This document shows positions 8,688 to 16,367 of a DNA stretch of 33,623 nt, piece after piece. Position 1 is the first letter of the stretch. The number at the start of each line of letters is the position of its first letter. The notes below the pieces were generated by a model. The model saw only the letters and a list, made by a program, of their open reading frames with translations, had not been told where the DNA came from and did no database searches. The position numbers and the translations under genes are program-made. Location: positions 1-33,623 of the forward strand of contig CAZKVQ010000033.1 of assembly GCA_964556255.1 (NCBI GenBank), given 5' to 3'. The DNA is from JACJWR01 sp964556255. GTDB lineage: Bacteria > Actinomycetota > Actinomycetes > S36-B12 > UBA10799.

Positions 8688-9527
8688 TCAGGCTGCTGCC
8701 AAAGCCGCCTTCAGCGTGCTCTTCGCCGTTGCGACCGCGGTGCGGTAGGCGCGCTCGGCGCTGCGCACCTCGGCGCGGTAGGTCGTGTAGACCGGCGCGA
8801 CCGCGGTGCGGAACTTGGTGACAGCCACCTTCACGTCATTGCGCGTCTTGGCTGCCTTCAGTTCCGTCTTCAGTGTTGCCAGCGGACCTGCGACACCCGC
8901 CTTCAACTTGGTGCGGGCGGCATCCAGACTCGCCTTGTAGGTGGTCTGGGCCGCCTTCACCGAAGCGAAGCACGCGGCCCGGGCCGCCTGCTGGGCCGGG
9001 GTCGAGGTCGCAGCGAAGTAGGCGGTGTAGGCCGTCTCGATGCTCGCAGCTCGCTTGGCTACGGCAGCAGCCACCGCGGCCTTGCGGGTCTCGTTAGCGG
9101 TCGTCACCGTCTCGGTGAACNNNNNNNNNNAGGCGCCCAGCCTGTCGAACAGGCGCGGATGGCGCTCCGTCGTCACCGTCGCGGTGAACGTGGCATAGGC
9201 CGCTTGGCGGGCGACAGCGTCACTGCCAGCCGCCGTCAACTCGGCCTTGAGCACGGCGCGAGCCGTAGACCAGGTCGAGCGGAACGCCTTCTCCGCCGCT
9301 GCCGACTCAGTGCGCTGCGCGGAGTTGGCCGCCTTGATGGCTGCGATCAGAGTGGTCTTGGCCGCGCTGGCCGGTGCCGACTTCACACCGATCGAGCAGG
9401 CGACGTTCGGGAACAGGTCCGGGTGGCCAACGCCATGGCTGTCGGCGCCGGCTGGTGCGGCCATACCTACCGCGGCGACAGTTGCGATGCTCGCACCTGC
9501 CGCGATTGTGGCTAGTCGCTTCTTCAT
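8688..9527 (-). CDS. Ala-rich secreted helical protein, interrupted by an assembly gap
   Basis: A secreted protein of about 280 residues or more, of unknown function. The N-terminus MKKRLATIAAGASIATVAAV...PAGADS is a Sec signal peptide. The mature part starts with PDLFPNVACSIGV and continues as an Ala/Thr/Lys/Arg-rich helix. Motifs such as TFTATVTT and FTETVTT recur on both sides of the gap, and A.K..Y...L..A patterns recur later, which suggests a repetitive coiled coil. Ten Ns at 9121-9130 break the gene. The real gap length and reading frame are unknown. The ATG at 9527 was preferred over 9533 because GGAGG is spaced correctly only from 9527. A cell-envelope structural role is an inference from composition. 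Confidence 0.7.
   Translation of the reverse strand: MKKRLATIAAGASIATVAAVGMAAPAGADSHGVGHPDLFPNVACSIGVKSAPASAAKTTLIAAIKAANSAQRTESAAAEKAFRSTWSTARAVLKAELTAAGSDAVARQAAYATFTATVTTERHPRLFDRLGAXXXXFTETVTTANETRKAAVAAAVAKRAASIETAYTAYFAATSTPAQQAARAACFASVKAAQTTYKASLDAARTKLKAGVAGPLATLKTELKAAKTRNDVKVAVTKFRTAVAPVYTTYRAEVRSAERAYRTAVATAKSTLKAALAAA
9121..9130. other. Assembly gap (10 N)
   Basis: Ten Ns join two contigs inside the Ala-rich gene. Similar sequence (GTCACCGTC.CGGTGAAC) occurs on both sides, so internal repeats probably broke the assembly. The number of Ns is likely a placeholder. Confidence 0.95.
9140..9154. repeat. Short palindrome beside the assembly gap
   Basis: GCCTGT and ACAGGC pair perfectly around a three-base loop (CGA), ten bases from the N run. 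Translated, it gives RLFDRLGA, unlike the Ala/Thr-rich protein around it. It resembles the TTCGACAGGCT cores of dispersed palindromes in actinobacterial genomes, but only one copy was noticed here. Confidence 0.35.
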
Positions 9528-9780
9528 GTTCATCCCTCCGAGGATGTTTGGGGAAACCTTGTTACGTTCGGTTTTCCGTTGGCGTATTCAGGTGTCGTGC
9601 TGTCCGCCCACTCCCCACAGTGGTGCGGACTTCTTCGACGGTAACTGCCCGTCGATCGATTGTGAGCACAAGGTGAGTCACGTAACACCAGCATCGGTCC
9701 AGGTTCAAGGAACAGTTACCCATGAGGCAAAGATTCGCCCAATTGCCACGAAACCGGGGGCGCATCTGCACCGGTCAGCC
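9528..9780. promoter_or_regulatory. 253-bp intergenic region upstream of the Ala-rich gene
   Basis: The region lies between the end of the module A operon (9781) and the start of the Ala-rich gene (9527), both on the minus strand. It should hold a terminator for the first and a promoter for the second. Visible elements are an imperfect hairpin at 9601-9629 with arms GTCCGC/GCGGAC and CCACT/AGTGG, a dyad TTGTG-AG-CACAA at 9660-9671, and a second dyad GTGAGTCAC at 9673-9681. The two adjacent dyads look like protein-binding sites, but no regulator can be named. Confidence 0.35.
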
Positions 9781-10602
9781 CTAGTATGCGCGCGCTCGGG
9801 TCGGATCGGCGACCAGCGGGTCCGGCCAGTTGCGCCCGCCCTGCAGGGTCATCGCTGCATCGGCGTCCATGGTCCCGTCGGCGTGGATCAGGGCGGCTGC
9901 GTAGCCTTCGAAGCCCGCTACCCAGGTGAGTCCGTCGACACCCATCAACAGCCCGACCGTGGCGAAGGCGTCCGCAAAGGCCAGCTGTGGCCCGGTCACG
10001 GTGAAGGACCCGACCCTCGTACCCGACCCGATCGCCCCTGGTGGCAGGTGCACATGATCGCCGCGTTCGTATCGGCCGCTGGTGGCAACAGCACCGTCGG
10101 TGACGAGCACGACGGCACGTACCTGGGCCGAGTCGGTCGGGTCCAGGATGGCGATTCGCCACGGGTCGCCGGAAGGGTGGCCACCGCGACACCGCCAATC
10201 GCCGCCGACCGAGAGGGCCCAGTGCTCCAGGCCGATCGAATCCAGTGCCTCGGCCGCTCGATCGACCGCCCAGCCCTTGACGTACCCGGCCACGTCGAGT
10301 TCGGTTCCCGGGCCGCCGGGATAGGGGGAGAAGACCCCGGCGCTGACCTCCTCGAGCCAGCTGCAGGCCGCCAGGACGCTTCTTAGGTCTGCACTCGGCC
10401 CCGCTGGCAGCTGTCCCGCCGCGAAGCGACTGACCTCGCTGTCTGGCCGGTACGAGGACATTCGCGCTTCGACATCTGACAGCACGCCGGCTGCCGCGTC
10501 GCGGGCGGAATCGGCTGTCGCCGGGTCGCAGCCGGCGATGAGACTGGCGACCGTACCCATCACCTGCCAGCTTCGGCGCTGAACGGGCGGTTGCGACGTC
10601 AT
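9781..10602 (-). CDS. apbE: ApbE-like FAD:protein FMN transferase, divergent (module A)
   Basis: ApbE enzymes attach FMN from FAD through a phosphoester to Thr or Ser of a target protein. This 273-residue copy has DVAGYVKGWAVD (FAD-site motif, usually DxGGIxKGxAxD), LSVGGDWRCRG, an ATSGRYERG turn and FADAFATVGLLMG (Mg-binding ADAxAT). The usual H-hydrophobic-DPxTG motif is not recognisable: after GDHVHLPPG comes SFTVTGPQL. No signal peptide or lipobox is seen. The ATG at 10602 overlaps the stop of the upstream FMN-binding gene by four bases (ATGA), so the two are translationally coupled and that protein is the natural target. The enzyme is divergent enough that its activity should be treated as likely, not certain. 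Confidence 0.82.
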   Translation of the reverse strand: MTSQPPVQRRSWQVMGTVASLIAGCDPATADSARDAAAGVLSDVEARMSSYRPDSEVSRFAAGQLPAGPSADLRSVLAACSWLEEVSAGVFSPYPGGPGTELDVAGYVKGWAVDRAAEALDSIGLEHWALSVGGDWRCRGGHPSGDPWRIAILDPTDSAQVRAVVLVTDGAVATSGRYERGDHVHLPPGAIGSGTRVGSFTVTGPQLAFADAFATVGLLMGVDGLTWVAGFEGYAAALIHADGTMDADAAMTLQGGRNWPDPLVADPTRARAY

Positions 10603-11192
10603 GCCCGGTCGAGGATTGCCTGCAACGACCTCCGGTAGCCCTCCGTGGTGACGGTGGCGCCGGAGACGCCGTCGAAGTTGGCGTTGCCAGCGGCCAATAC
10701 CGCTTGCTCGAGGTAGGGGACCGCCTCGGCGTTGATCCGCACCGACCGATGGTCCCCGTCCGGTGTCTGAATGGTTCGGATGGCGCAGACACGGCCGTTG
10801 CTGACCTTCGCTGCGACCTGGACCGGACCCCATTGGGTCTGCACGACGGGGCCCACGATCTCCTGCACATCGCAGCTGCTGGACGAACCGGAGGTTCCAC
10901 TGCTGCTGTTGCCGGTCCCCGAGTCGCTGTTGTTGCTGGAACCGGAGTTGCTGCTCCCGTCGCCACTGTCGGACCCCGACTGGTCCTGCGCCCCCGTACC
11001 GCTGTCGATCCCCTGGCCGGAGTCGTCGCTTTCGCTGGGTGTCGAGGAGCCCCCGGTGGACGGCGTCGCCTTCGTCCCGCTCGGCGCCGATCCGGTCAGC
11101 TGGGCGGCCCCGCTGTCGGCACCGGCGACGACCAGCACGGCGGCTGTTCCGACGAAGATGGCTGGCGCGATGCGTCTCATGGCTCCGGACAT
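10599..11192 (-). CDS. Secreted FMN-binding domain protein with flavinylation site
   Basis: A 197-residue exported electron-carrier protein. A signal or anchor segment (residues 5-32, MRRIAPAIFVGTAAVLVVAG) is followed by about 75 residues of Ser/Gly/Asp-rich linker, long enough to reach through the cell wall. The C-terminal FMN-binding domain begins at CDVQEIVGPVV and ends with FDGVSGATVTTEGY. This is the canonical SGAT motif, with Thr180 as the expected site of covalent FMN, as in NqrC and RnfG. It sits between the flavohaem reductase (one-base stop/start overlap) and ApbE (four-base overlap), so transporter, carrier and modifying enzyme are one operon. The electron acceptor cannot be read from the sequence. 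Confidence 0.9.
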   Translation of the reverse strand: MSGAMRRIAPAIFVGTAAVLVVAGADSGAAQLTGSAPSGTKATPSTGGSSTPSESDDSGQGIDSGTGAQDQSGSDSGDGSSNSGSSNNSDSGTGNSSSGTSGSSSSCDVQEIVGPVVQTQWGPVQVAAKVSNGRVCAIRTIQTPDGDHRSVRINAEAVPYLEQAVLAAGNANFDGVSGATVTTEGYRRSLQAILDRA

Positions 11193-12586
11193 CAGTAGTC
11201 GAACCTTTCACTATGGATGTTGGCTTTGGGCATCCCCGCGGCGGCGAGTCCCTTCATCGCGGCCCGGGTCATGCCCGTCGGACCGCAGATGAACGCCACC
11301 CGGCGGGTGAGGTCGGGGACGACGGCCGCCAGTGCGCCTGGCGCGAACGGGTCCTGTCCACGCAGTGCCACCCGGCTCCCCATAACCAGATGAAGCCGAC
11401 CTCCCAGCGCCGTGACTAGTTGGGTGAGTTCGGCGTAGAACCAGGCGTCCTCGGGCCGCCGCACCCGAACGATGACTTCGGGGCGCTGTCCGGGTTGCAG
11501 ATCCTCCAGGATTGCCCGCAGTGGCGCGATGCCGCTGCCGCCCGCGATGAGCAGCACCGGAGCGCCACCCGAGCGTTCCGCCGTGAAGGTGCCATAGGGA
11601 CCTTCGAGCCACACCCTGGTGCCGACCCGAATGCGCTCGAAGGCGCGGGCGTCGTCGCCGGTGTTGCGAAATGTGAACCGCAGGCCCTGGGCGAAGGGGA
11701 CCGCAGACATGGAATAGGGATGGTGCTGCCACCACAGGTCCCGGGTCCCGAACCGGAGTTGGAAGAACTGACCCGCGCGGGCCTGCAGGCGCGGCAGGCT
11801 CGGTCCTGCGACCCACACATTGAAAGAGTCCGGCGCCGCCCGGTCGATGCCGATGACCTTCATGGGCCGCAGCAGGGATCCGACCAGCGGTCGGATGCGG
11901 CTCCAGACGATGACCGCGGCCACGGCGGCATACAGGGCCAGCCACCAGATCCGTGCCGCCAGATTGTCCGAGAAGTCCGAGCCGGCGGTGACCACGTGTC
12001 CGAGGGCCAGTGCAACCGCCAGATAACCGAGCAGATGCAGGTAGTACCAGGTCTCGTAGTGCATCCGATTGCGGATCCGACGGTAGGAGGAGATGCTCAC
12101 CAATGCCATCAGAACCCCTGCAGTCATCGCCGCCGGGAACCAGGGCTCGGTGAAGAGGAAGGCGATTTCGGAGATCGGCGTCCGCCCCGAACGCAGCGAG
12201 TATGCCCACACGAGGGCGACGACATGCAGGAGTAGCCCGAACGCGACGATCATGCCGGTCCAGCGGTGCCAACCGAGCATCCGGTCGAGTCCGTAGCGTC
12301 GCTCCAGCGAGAGCGGTCGTGCGGCGAGGACCAGTCCTCCGAGTGCGGCCAGGCCGGCCGCGAGCCCGGCGAGCTGGCCGATACCGGTGAGGGTGCCCTG
12401 GAACGAGGACGTCAGTTCACCGATGCCGCCATCGGCCAGCCAGAGCCCCAACGCCGTCAGCACGATCCCCAAGGTCACGATGCCGACGTCGGATCCCAGG
12501 AGCCGGCTGCGGCTGGGTGGCGCGAGCCGTGCGAGCTGGGCGACGGAGCCCGGGCGGCTGCGCGCAGGCTGGGATGTCACTGCCAT
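11192..12586 (-). CDS. Ferric-reductase-like flavohaem transmembrane protein
   Basis: A 464-residue integral membrane oxidoreductase that should carry electrons from NAD(P)H through FAD and two haems across the membrane. Helices from about residue 33 to 230 contain paired His residues at 107/121 and 184/197, the spacing of a bis-haem ferric reductase domain. The cytoplasmic half has the FAD motif HPYSMS at 289-294, the NAD(P) loop GGSGIAP at 349-355, FICGPTGMT near 430 and the C-terminal HSERFDY. The ATG at 12586 follows GAGG, and the upstream open frame is not family-like. It is co-transcribed with the FMN-binding protein, the likely next electron carrier. It differs from the short haem-only relative at 21470-22066. 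Confidence 0.9.
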   Translation of the reverse strand: MAVTSQPARSRPGSVAQLARLAPPSRSRLLGSDVGIVTLGIVLTALGLWLADGGIGELTSSFQGTLTGIGQLAGLAAGLAALGGLVLAARPLSLERRYGLDRMLGWHRWTGMIVAFGLLLHVVALVWAYSLRSGRTPISEIAFLFTEPWFPAAMTAGVLMALVSISSYRRIRNRMHYETWYYLHLLGYLAVALALGHVVTAGSDFSDNLAARIWWLALYAAVAAVIVWSRIRPLVGSLLRPMKVIGIDRAAPDSFNVWVAGPSLPRLQARAGQFFQLRFGTRDLWWQHHPYSMSAVPFAQGLRFTFRNTGDDARAFERIRVGTRVWLEGPYGTFTAERSGGAPVLLIAGGSGIAPLRAILEDLQPGQRPEVIVRVRRPEDAWFYAELTQLVTALGGRLHLVMGSRVALRGQDPFAPGALAAVVPDLTRRVAFICGPTGMTRAAMKGLAAAGMPKANIHSERFDY

Positions 12587-12669
12587 GTCCTCAAGTCTGC
12601 GGTGACCCGCGGTGTCCAGGCAACGGCCGGGAGGACGCACTTAGGTTCACCCCTCGGGTAGGGGGAGGA

Positions 12670-13359
12670 CTACTCCTCTGGGAGTACCCGGCGCGCTGTG
12701 CCTGGCCGCACCAGACCGCTCTGATAGGCAAGAGCCACCAGTTGGGCCCGGTCACGCGCACCGGATTTCGCGAGGATTCGACTCACATGGGTCTTCACCG
12801 TCAGCGGGCTGAGCACTAATCCTGCGGCTATCTCATCGTTGGACTGACCTTGGGCAACAAGCGCCAGAACTTCGCGTTCCCGTTGCGTGAGGGATCCCAA
12901 CGCGGCCGGAGCGTCGTCACTCCTGCTGGGTTGCGACAGGAAGCGTTCGACAACCGACCTGGTGGCCGCGGGTGACAGCAGGGATTCGCCGTCGGCCACC
13001 ACCCGAATCGCTCGCACGATTTCGGCCGGATCGGTGTCCTTGGCGAGGAATCCACTTGCCCCGGCTCGCAGAGCCGAGACCACATACTCATCGATCTCGA
13101 ATGTGGTGAGGATCAGCACCCGCACACCTGCCAGATCGTCGTCGTCAGCGATCGCCTGGGTGGCCGCGATTCCGTCCATGTCGGGCATGCGGATGTCCAT
13201 GACCACGACGTCGGCGCGCTGCGATCGCGCCAAGGCCACAGCTTCGGCCCCGGTGCTCGCCTCCGCTACCAGCTCCAGGTCATCCTCCGCCCCCAGCAGG
13301 TTGGCCAACGCTGACCTGAGTAGGGGTTGGTCGTCGGCGATCACGATCCGTATCGTCAT
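12670..13359 (-). CDS. NarL/LuxR-type response regulator
   Basis: A 229-residue cytoplasmic DNA-binding response regulator. The receiver domain has the acidic pair Asp9/Asp10 (IADDQ), the phosphoacceptor Asp55 (VVVMDIRMPDMDG), LILTTFE and FLAKDTD with the conserved Lys. The C-terminal LuxR helix-turn-helix (LTQREREVLALVAQGQSNDEIA, then SPLTVKTHVSRIL) occupies roughly residues 155-215. The ATG at 13359 overlaps the kinase stop by four bases, so the two are coupled partners. The flavohaem reductase operon starts 83 bp downstream on the same strand and is its probable target, which is inferred from position only. Confidence 0.95.
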   Translation of the reverse strand: MTIRIVIADDQPLLRSALANLLGAEDDLELVAEASTGAEAVALARSQRADVVVMDIRMPDMDGIAATQAIADDDDLAGVRVLILTTFEIDEYVVSALRAGASGFLAKDTDPAEIVRAIRVVADGESLLSPAATRSVVERFLSQPSRSDDAPAALGSLTQREREVLALVAQGQSNDEIAAGLVLSPLTVKTHVSRILAKSGARDRAQLVALAYQSGLVRPGTARRVLPEE

Positions 13360-14678
13360 GGCGCCATCCTCGTCGATCGGGCGGTGGGCACGGGAAGTCG
13401 GGCAACCAGGGAGAACCCACCGTCGGGCGTCGGCCCCGTCACGAGGTTGCCGCCCAGGGCTGTCACTCGCTCGTTCAACCCAACCAGTCCCAGGCCGCTG
13501 CCACCGCCGACCCCGGCAGCTGCCCCGAGCGGCGTGCCGGCGTCGACGACGCCGACGACGAGATCGTCGTCGGCCAGCGCCAGCGAGACGGTGGTCGGGG
13601 TGGCGGTCCCGGCGTGTTTGACCACGTTGGTGAGCCCCTCCTGCACGAGCCGAAAGGCGACCAGCCCGACTGCATCCGGCAGTCCGGCTGCGGTTCCGTT
13701 TGGCAGTTCGTCCACCAGCCGAACGGGTAGGCCGGCACTCGCCACCCTGGCCACCAACGCCGGGATGTCGGCGAGCCCGGGGACGGGTGAGGTGCTCTCC
13801 GGTGACTCCCCCCTCAGCAGGGCCAGCGTCGTGCGCAATTCGTCCATCGCTGCGGCACCGGCGTGCCTGGCCTCGTCGAGGGCGACCTTCGCCCGGTCCG
13901 GGTGGGAGTCCACCAGGTGTGAGGCAACACCCACCTGCATGGTCACCACGGTGAGGCTGTGCGCCAGCACGTCGTGCAGATCCCGAGCGAGGTTCACCCG
14001 CTCGTCGGCGACCGCCTTCGCCGCCACTGCCTGTCGCTCCTGTTCGGCATAGGCCAGCCTCGTCTCGACCTCGGTGAGGTAGGCCCGCCGACTTCGGGTG
14101 GTCGCACCGAGCAGCACCGGTATCACAGCGACGACCGGCACGAAAAGCACGAAGAGCCCTGCGGCGGTCTCCGATCCGTCGATGAGGGTGCCCATCAGCA
14201 CGACGGCGGAGGCAGCAGCTCCTCCGATGGCTGCCGGCACCCAACCTCGCTCGACGGTGAACGAGTAGAGGACCAGGGCGAAGGCCGCCGACACGGAGAG
14301 CGGGACGTCGATGGTGAACGCCCCGATGATGGCTGCGGCAGCGGCCAGGGCGACCGCGGGGTATGGGTATCTGCGCCGAAGGAGCAGCGCAGTCGCCGCC
14401 AACGCGGCGACGACCAGTGCCATGCCAAGGCCCAGGGCGAGGGAAGTGCTGGTGGCGTGGTCCACGATCGGTCCTTGCCGGGAGCCATGCTCGAGCGCTT
14501 CATGGTCGTCGAACACCCCCGGTACACCGGGGTAGCGGTCTCGCCTGGACGGCGAGGTTTCCACCTGCGACAGGTACTCCGCGATGACGGCGATGACCGC
14601 GGCAGCGGCGAGGGCAAAGTCCCATAGCCGCTCACCGATGGAGTCCCGCCGAGGTGGGGCGGGCGCTGGCGCGGCCAT
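13356..14678 (-). CDS. NarL-family sensor histidine kinase
   Basis: A 440-residue membrane sensor kinase. The N-terminal half has about six hydrophobic segments (roughly 19-36, 78-100, 107-123, 128-142, 148-165, 173-191), with little extracellular sequence except near 37-77. The dimerisation domain of the HisKA_3 type has the phosphoacceptor His235 in ARDLHDVLAHSL. The ATPase domain has LVQEGLTNVVKHAG (N box) and GSGLGLVGLNERV. The sensor region has no known ligand domain. A TAGGCT box lies six bases before the ATG at 14678 with no ribosome-binding site, which suggests a leaderless transcript starting here. Translational overlap with the response regulator shows that they work as a pair. Confidence 0.94.
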   Translation of the reverse strand: MAAPAPAPPRRDSIGERLWDFALAAAAVIAVIAEYLSQVETSPSRRDRYPGVPGVFDDHEALEHGSRQGPIVDHATSTSLALGLGMALVVAALAATALLLRRRYPYPAVALAAAAAIIGAFTIDVPLSVSAAFALVLYSFTVERGWVPAAIGGAAASAVVLMGTLIDGSETAAGLFVLFVPVVAVIPVLLGATTRSRRAYLTEVETRLAYAEQERQAVAAKAVADERVNLARDLHDVLAHSLTVVTMQVGVASHLVDSHPDRAKVALDEARHAGAAAMDELRTTLALLRGESPESTSPVPGLADIPALVARVASAGLPVRLVDELPNGTAAGLPDAVGLVAFRLVQEGLTNVVKHAGTATPTTVSLALADDDLVVGVVDAGTPLGAAAGVGGGSGLGLVGLNERVTALGGNLVTGPTPDGGFSLVARLPVPTARSTRMAP

Positions 14679-14684
14679 GGGTCG

Positions 14685-14690
14685 AGCCTA
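14685..14690 (-). promoter_or_regulatory. Putative -10 box of a leaderless promoter for the module A kinase
   Basis: TAGGCT on the minus strand ends six bases before the kinase ATG, with no Shine-Dalgarno sequence in between. The same layout occurs before map and the RDD gene in this window. It would start transcription of the two-component system and possibly the whole module A operon. Confidence 0.45.
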
Positions 14691-14847
14691 CGGGTGGCAG
14701 GCAAGCACTGGATCCGCCCGGCGGCGCAGATCGGCCCTACTGCAGACGATGTAGGCCCGAGGAGACTCTCTGGAGCCTATTTCGGGTGATGGACGCGGGC
14801 TCGCTGCTACTGTGCGGGCCACAGGACCGAAGCGATGAGGAGCAGGG

Positions 14848-15396
14848 ATGAACAACAATCGCGCAGTGGTAGCGGCGGTCGGCATGGGGGCAGCGGCTAT
14901 TGCACTGTCCGCCTGCAGCAGCGGGTCGAGCTCTCAGAGCACCGTGACGGTCACCGCGACGGCACCTGCCCCGACCGAGGCGGTCGCGACTGCGGCCGTT
15001 CAGCCGACCAAGTCGGTTGCGCCATCGGCGACCAAGGACCAACTCAGCGGACTTCCACCGGCACCGGGCGGTTCGCAGCTCATGCAGACGTCCACCGATA
15101 ACGGGGTTCAGTACGCCCGCTACGCGACCAGCGCCGCCCCCCAGCAAATCGTGAGCTACTACTCGCAAAAATGGCAGGCCGAGGGCTACCAGATCCAGAG
15201 CACCGGCGGCGGCGGTGGCGGCTGGGGCAAGTACGGCGGCTCCGATGCGGGCGCGAACGGCAGCAAGGGGGGCTCGTATGTGGATGTGCAGGCGGGCGGA
15301 AGCACGCAAGGGCCGACTTACTTCGAGGTGTGCCAGGGCCCGAACAAGGCGGCCGTGAACGAGTGCGGTAACGACTCCAAGTCGGGCTCCAGCTGA
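14848..15396 (+). CDS. Putative lipoprotein of unknown function
   Basis: A 182-residue exported lipoprotein. The signal sequence ends in the lipobox LSAC, so Cys23 would be lipidated and the protein held on the outer face of the membrane. A Ser/Thr/Ala/Pro linker (24-70) leads to a small domain with YATSAAPQQIVSYYSQKWQ, then a Gly-rich loop, and VQAGGSTQGPTYFEVCQGP with two Cys that could form a disulfide. The 'APQQIVSYYSQKWQAEGYQ' pattern resembles small secreted domains of unknown function. The ATG at 14848 follows AGGAG. It is divergent from the module A two-component system, and an apbE-like gene follows after four bases, so a link to flavin transfer is plausible but unproven. Confidence 0.82.
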   Translation: MNNNRAVVAAVGMGAAAIALSACSSGSSSQSTVTVTATAPAPTEAVATAAVQPTKSVAPSATKDQLSGLPPAPGGSQLMQTSTDNGVQYARYATSAAPQQIVSYYSQKWQAEGYQIQSTGGGGGGWGKYGGSDAGANGSKGGSYVDVQAGGSTQGPTYFEVCQGPNKAAVNECGNDSKSGSS

Positions 15397-15400
15397 GCAC

Positions 15401-16351
15401 TTGGACTACCACCTCCGACTTCCACCGGGCGTCCTGACCGCCCGTGCCCCGAGTTCCGGCGTGCCCGTCGAGCGCACGTTCGACGCGATGGGAACGTGGT
15501 GCCACGCCGTACTCCGGGGCGTGGACTCCTCGAGGCTCGACGATGTTGAGTCCGACGTCGCCGAATTGCAGGCCCTGTGGAGTCGCTTCGAGGAGGACAG
15601 TGAGTTGTCCCGCCTGAACGCGCGCCCGGGCGTGCCCCGTCGGGTGTCCGCCGCCACCCGGCAGTTGGCGCAGCGAGCGCTCATCGGATGGCGCCTAAGC
15701 GGAGGCCTGTTTGACCCTTTCCAGGCCGACCGGATGGCGGCGGTGGGCTACGGTCGCGACTTCGACGAGTTGGAACCTGTGCGACGTCCGGTTGCGGCCC
15801 GGCGTAGGTCACTGTCTGCCAGGCCGGTTGTTATCGATCGGAAGCACAACACCCTGACTGTGGCCGCTGGGGCGGGACTGGACTCCGGCGGGATCGGCAA
15901 GGGATTCGCCGCGGACTTGGTGGCCGTGCGGGCCTTGGCCCGGGGGGCCACCGGCGCCTTGGTGAACCTCGGCGGCGATCTGCGCTGTGTCGGGCTCGCG
16001 CCCGAAGGGGGCTGGCGGATCTCGCTCGATGATGCCTGGCGGCCGGGGGAGCCGTCCGACGTGACGATCAAACTCCAAGAGGGCTCCATCTGCACCTCCT
16101 CGCCGCTGAGACGGAGTTGGAGCTACTCAGATGGTTCCCGTGGCAACCACCTGCTGGATCCGCGAACCGGGTTGAGCGTCGGCGATCGGATCGCGGCTGT
16201 GAGCGTCATCGCGCCGCAGGGATGGCTGGCCGAGGTGTTGACGAAGACCCTTCTGTTGGCGCCGCGACGTCGTGCCGCGGCCCTGCTGCGTCGCCATCAG
16301 GCAGGTGCCGTGATCACCTATCGAGACGGTGCACGGGTGCAGTTGCCCTAG
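15401..16351 (+). CDS. apbE: ApbE-family FAD:protein FMN transferase (second copy)
   Basis: A 316-residue flavin transferase with the full motif set: DAMGTWCHAVL near the N-terminus, LDSGGIGKGFAAD (FAD site), LVNLGGDLRCVG, ICTSSPLRRSW, NHLLDPRTG and AEVLTKTLLL in place of the usual ADAxAT. These are typical actinobacterial forms. No signal peptide or lipobox is visible. The TTG at 15401 is four bases after the lipoprotein stop. A GTG at 15461 is an alternative that removes a non-conserved extension, so the N-terminus is uncertain. It is probably co-transcribed with the lipoprotein. It may serve the FMN-binding protein of module A or an unlinked target. Confidence 0.9.
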   Translation: MDYHLRLPPGVLTARAPSSGVPVERTFDAMGTWCHAVLRGVDSSRLDDVESDVAELQALWSRFEEDSELSRLNARPGVPRRVSAATRQLAQRALIGWRLSGGLFDPFQADRMAAVGYGRDFDELEPVRRPVAARRRSLSARPVVIDRKHNTLTVAAGAGLDSGGIGKGFAADLVAVRALARGATGALVNLGGDLRCVGLAPEGGWRISLDDAWRPGEPSDVTIKLQEGSICTSSPLRRSWSYSDGSRGNHLLDPRTGLSVGDRIAAVSVIAPQGWLAEVLTKTLLLAPRRRAAALLRRHQAGAVITYRDGARVQLP

Positions 16352-16367
16352 CCGGCCAGCGCTTCTG

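Noticed and set aside
8259..9515. Long plus-strand frame running from glnE over the terminator and through the N gap
   Set aside because: It crosses a real stop, a terminator palindrome and the assembly gap. The minus-strand frame has a signal peptide and ribosome-binding site and explains the region.
11420..12235. 271-codon plus-strand frame opposite the flavohaem reductase
   Set aside because: Antisense to a gene with all FAD, NAD and haem motifs. No start signals or family features.
12670..14244. Possible fusion of an N-terminal region to the NarL regulator by a longer frame
   Set aside because: The upstream 295 codons are the out-of-frame complement of the kinase gene. The regulator starts at 13359 with a four-base overlap.
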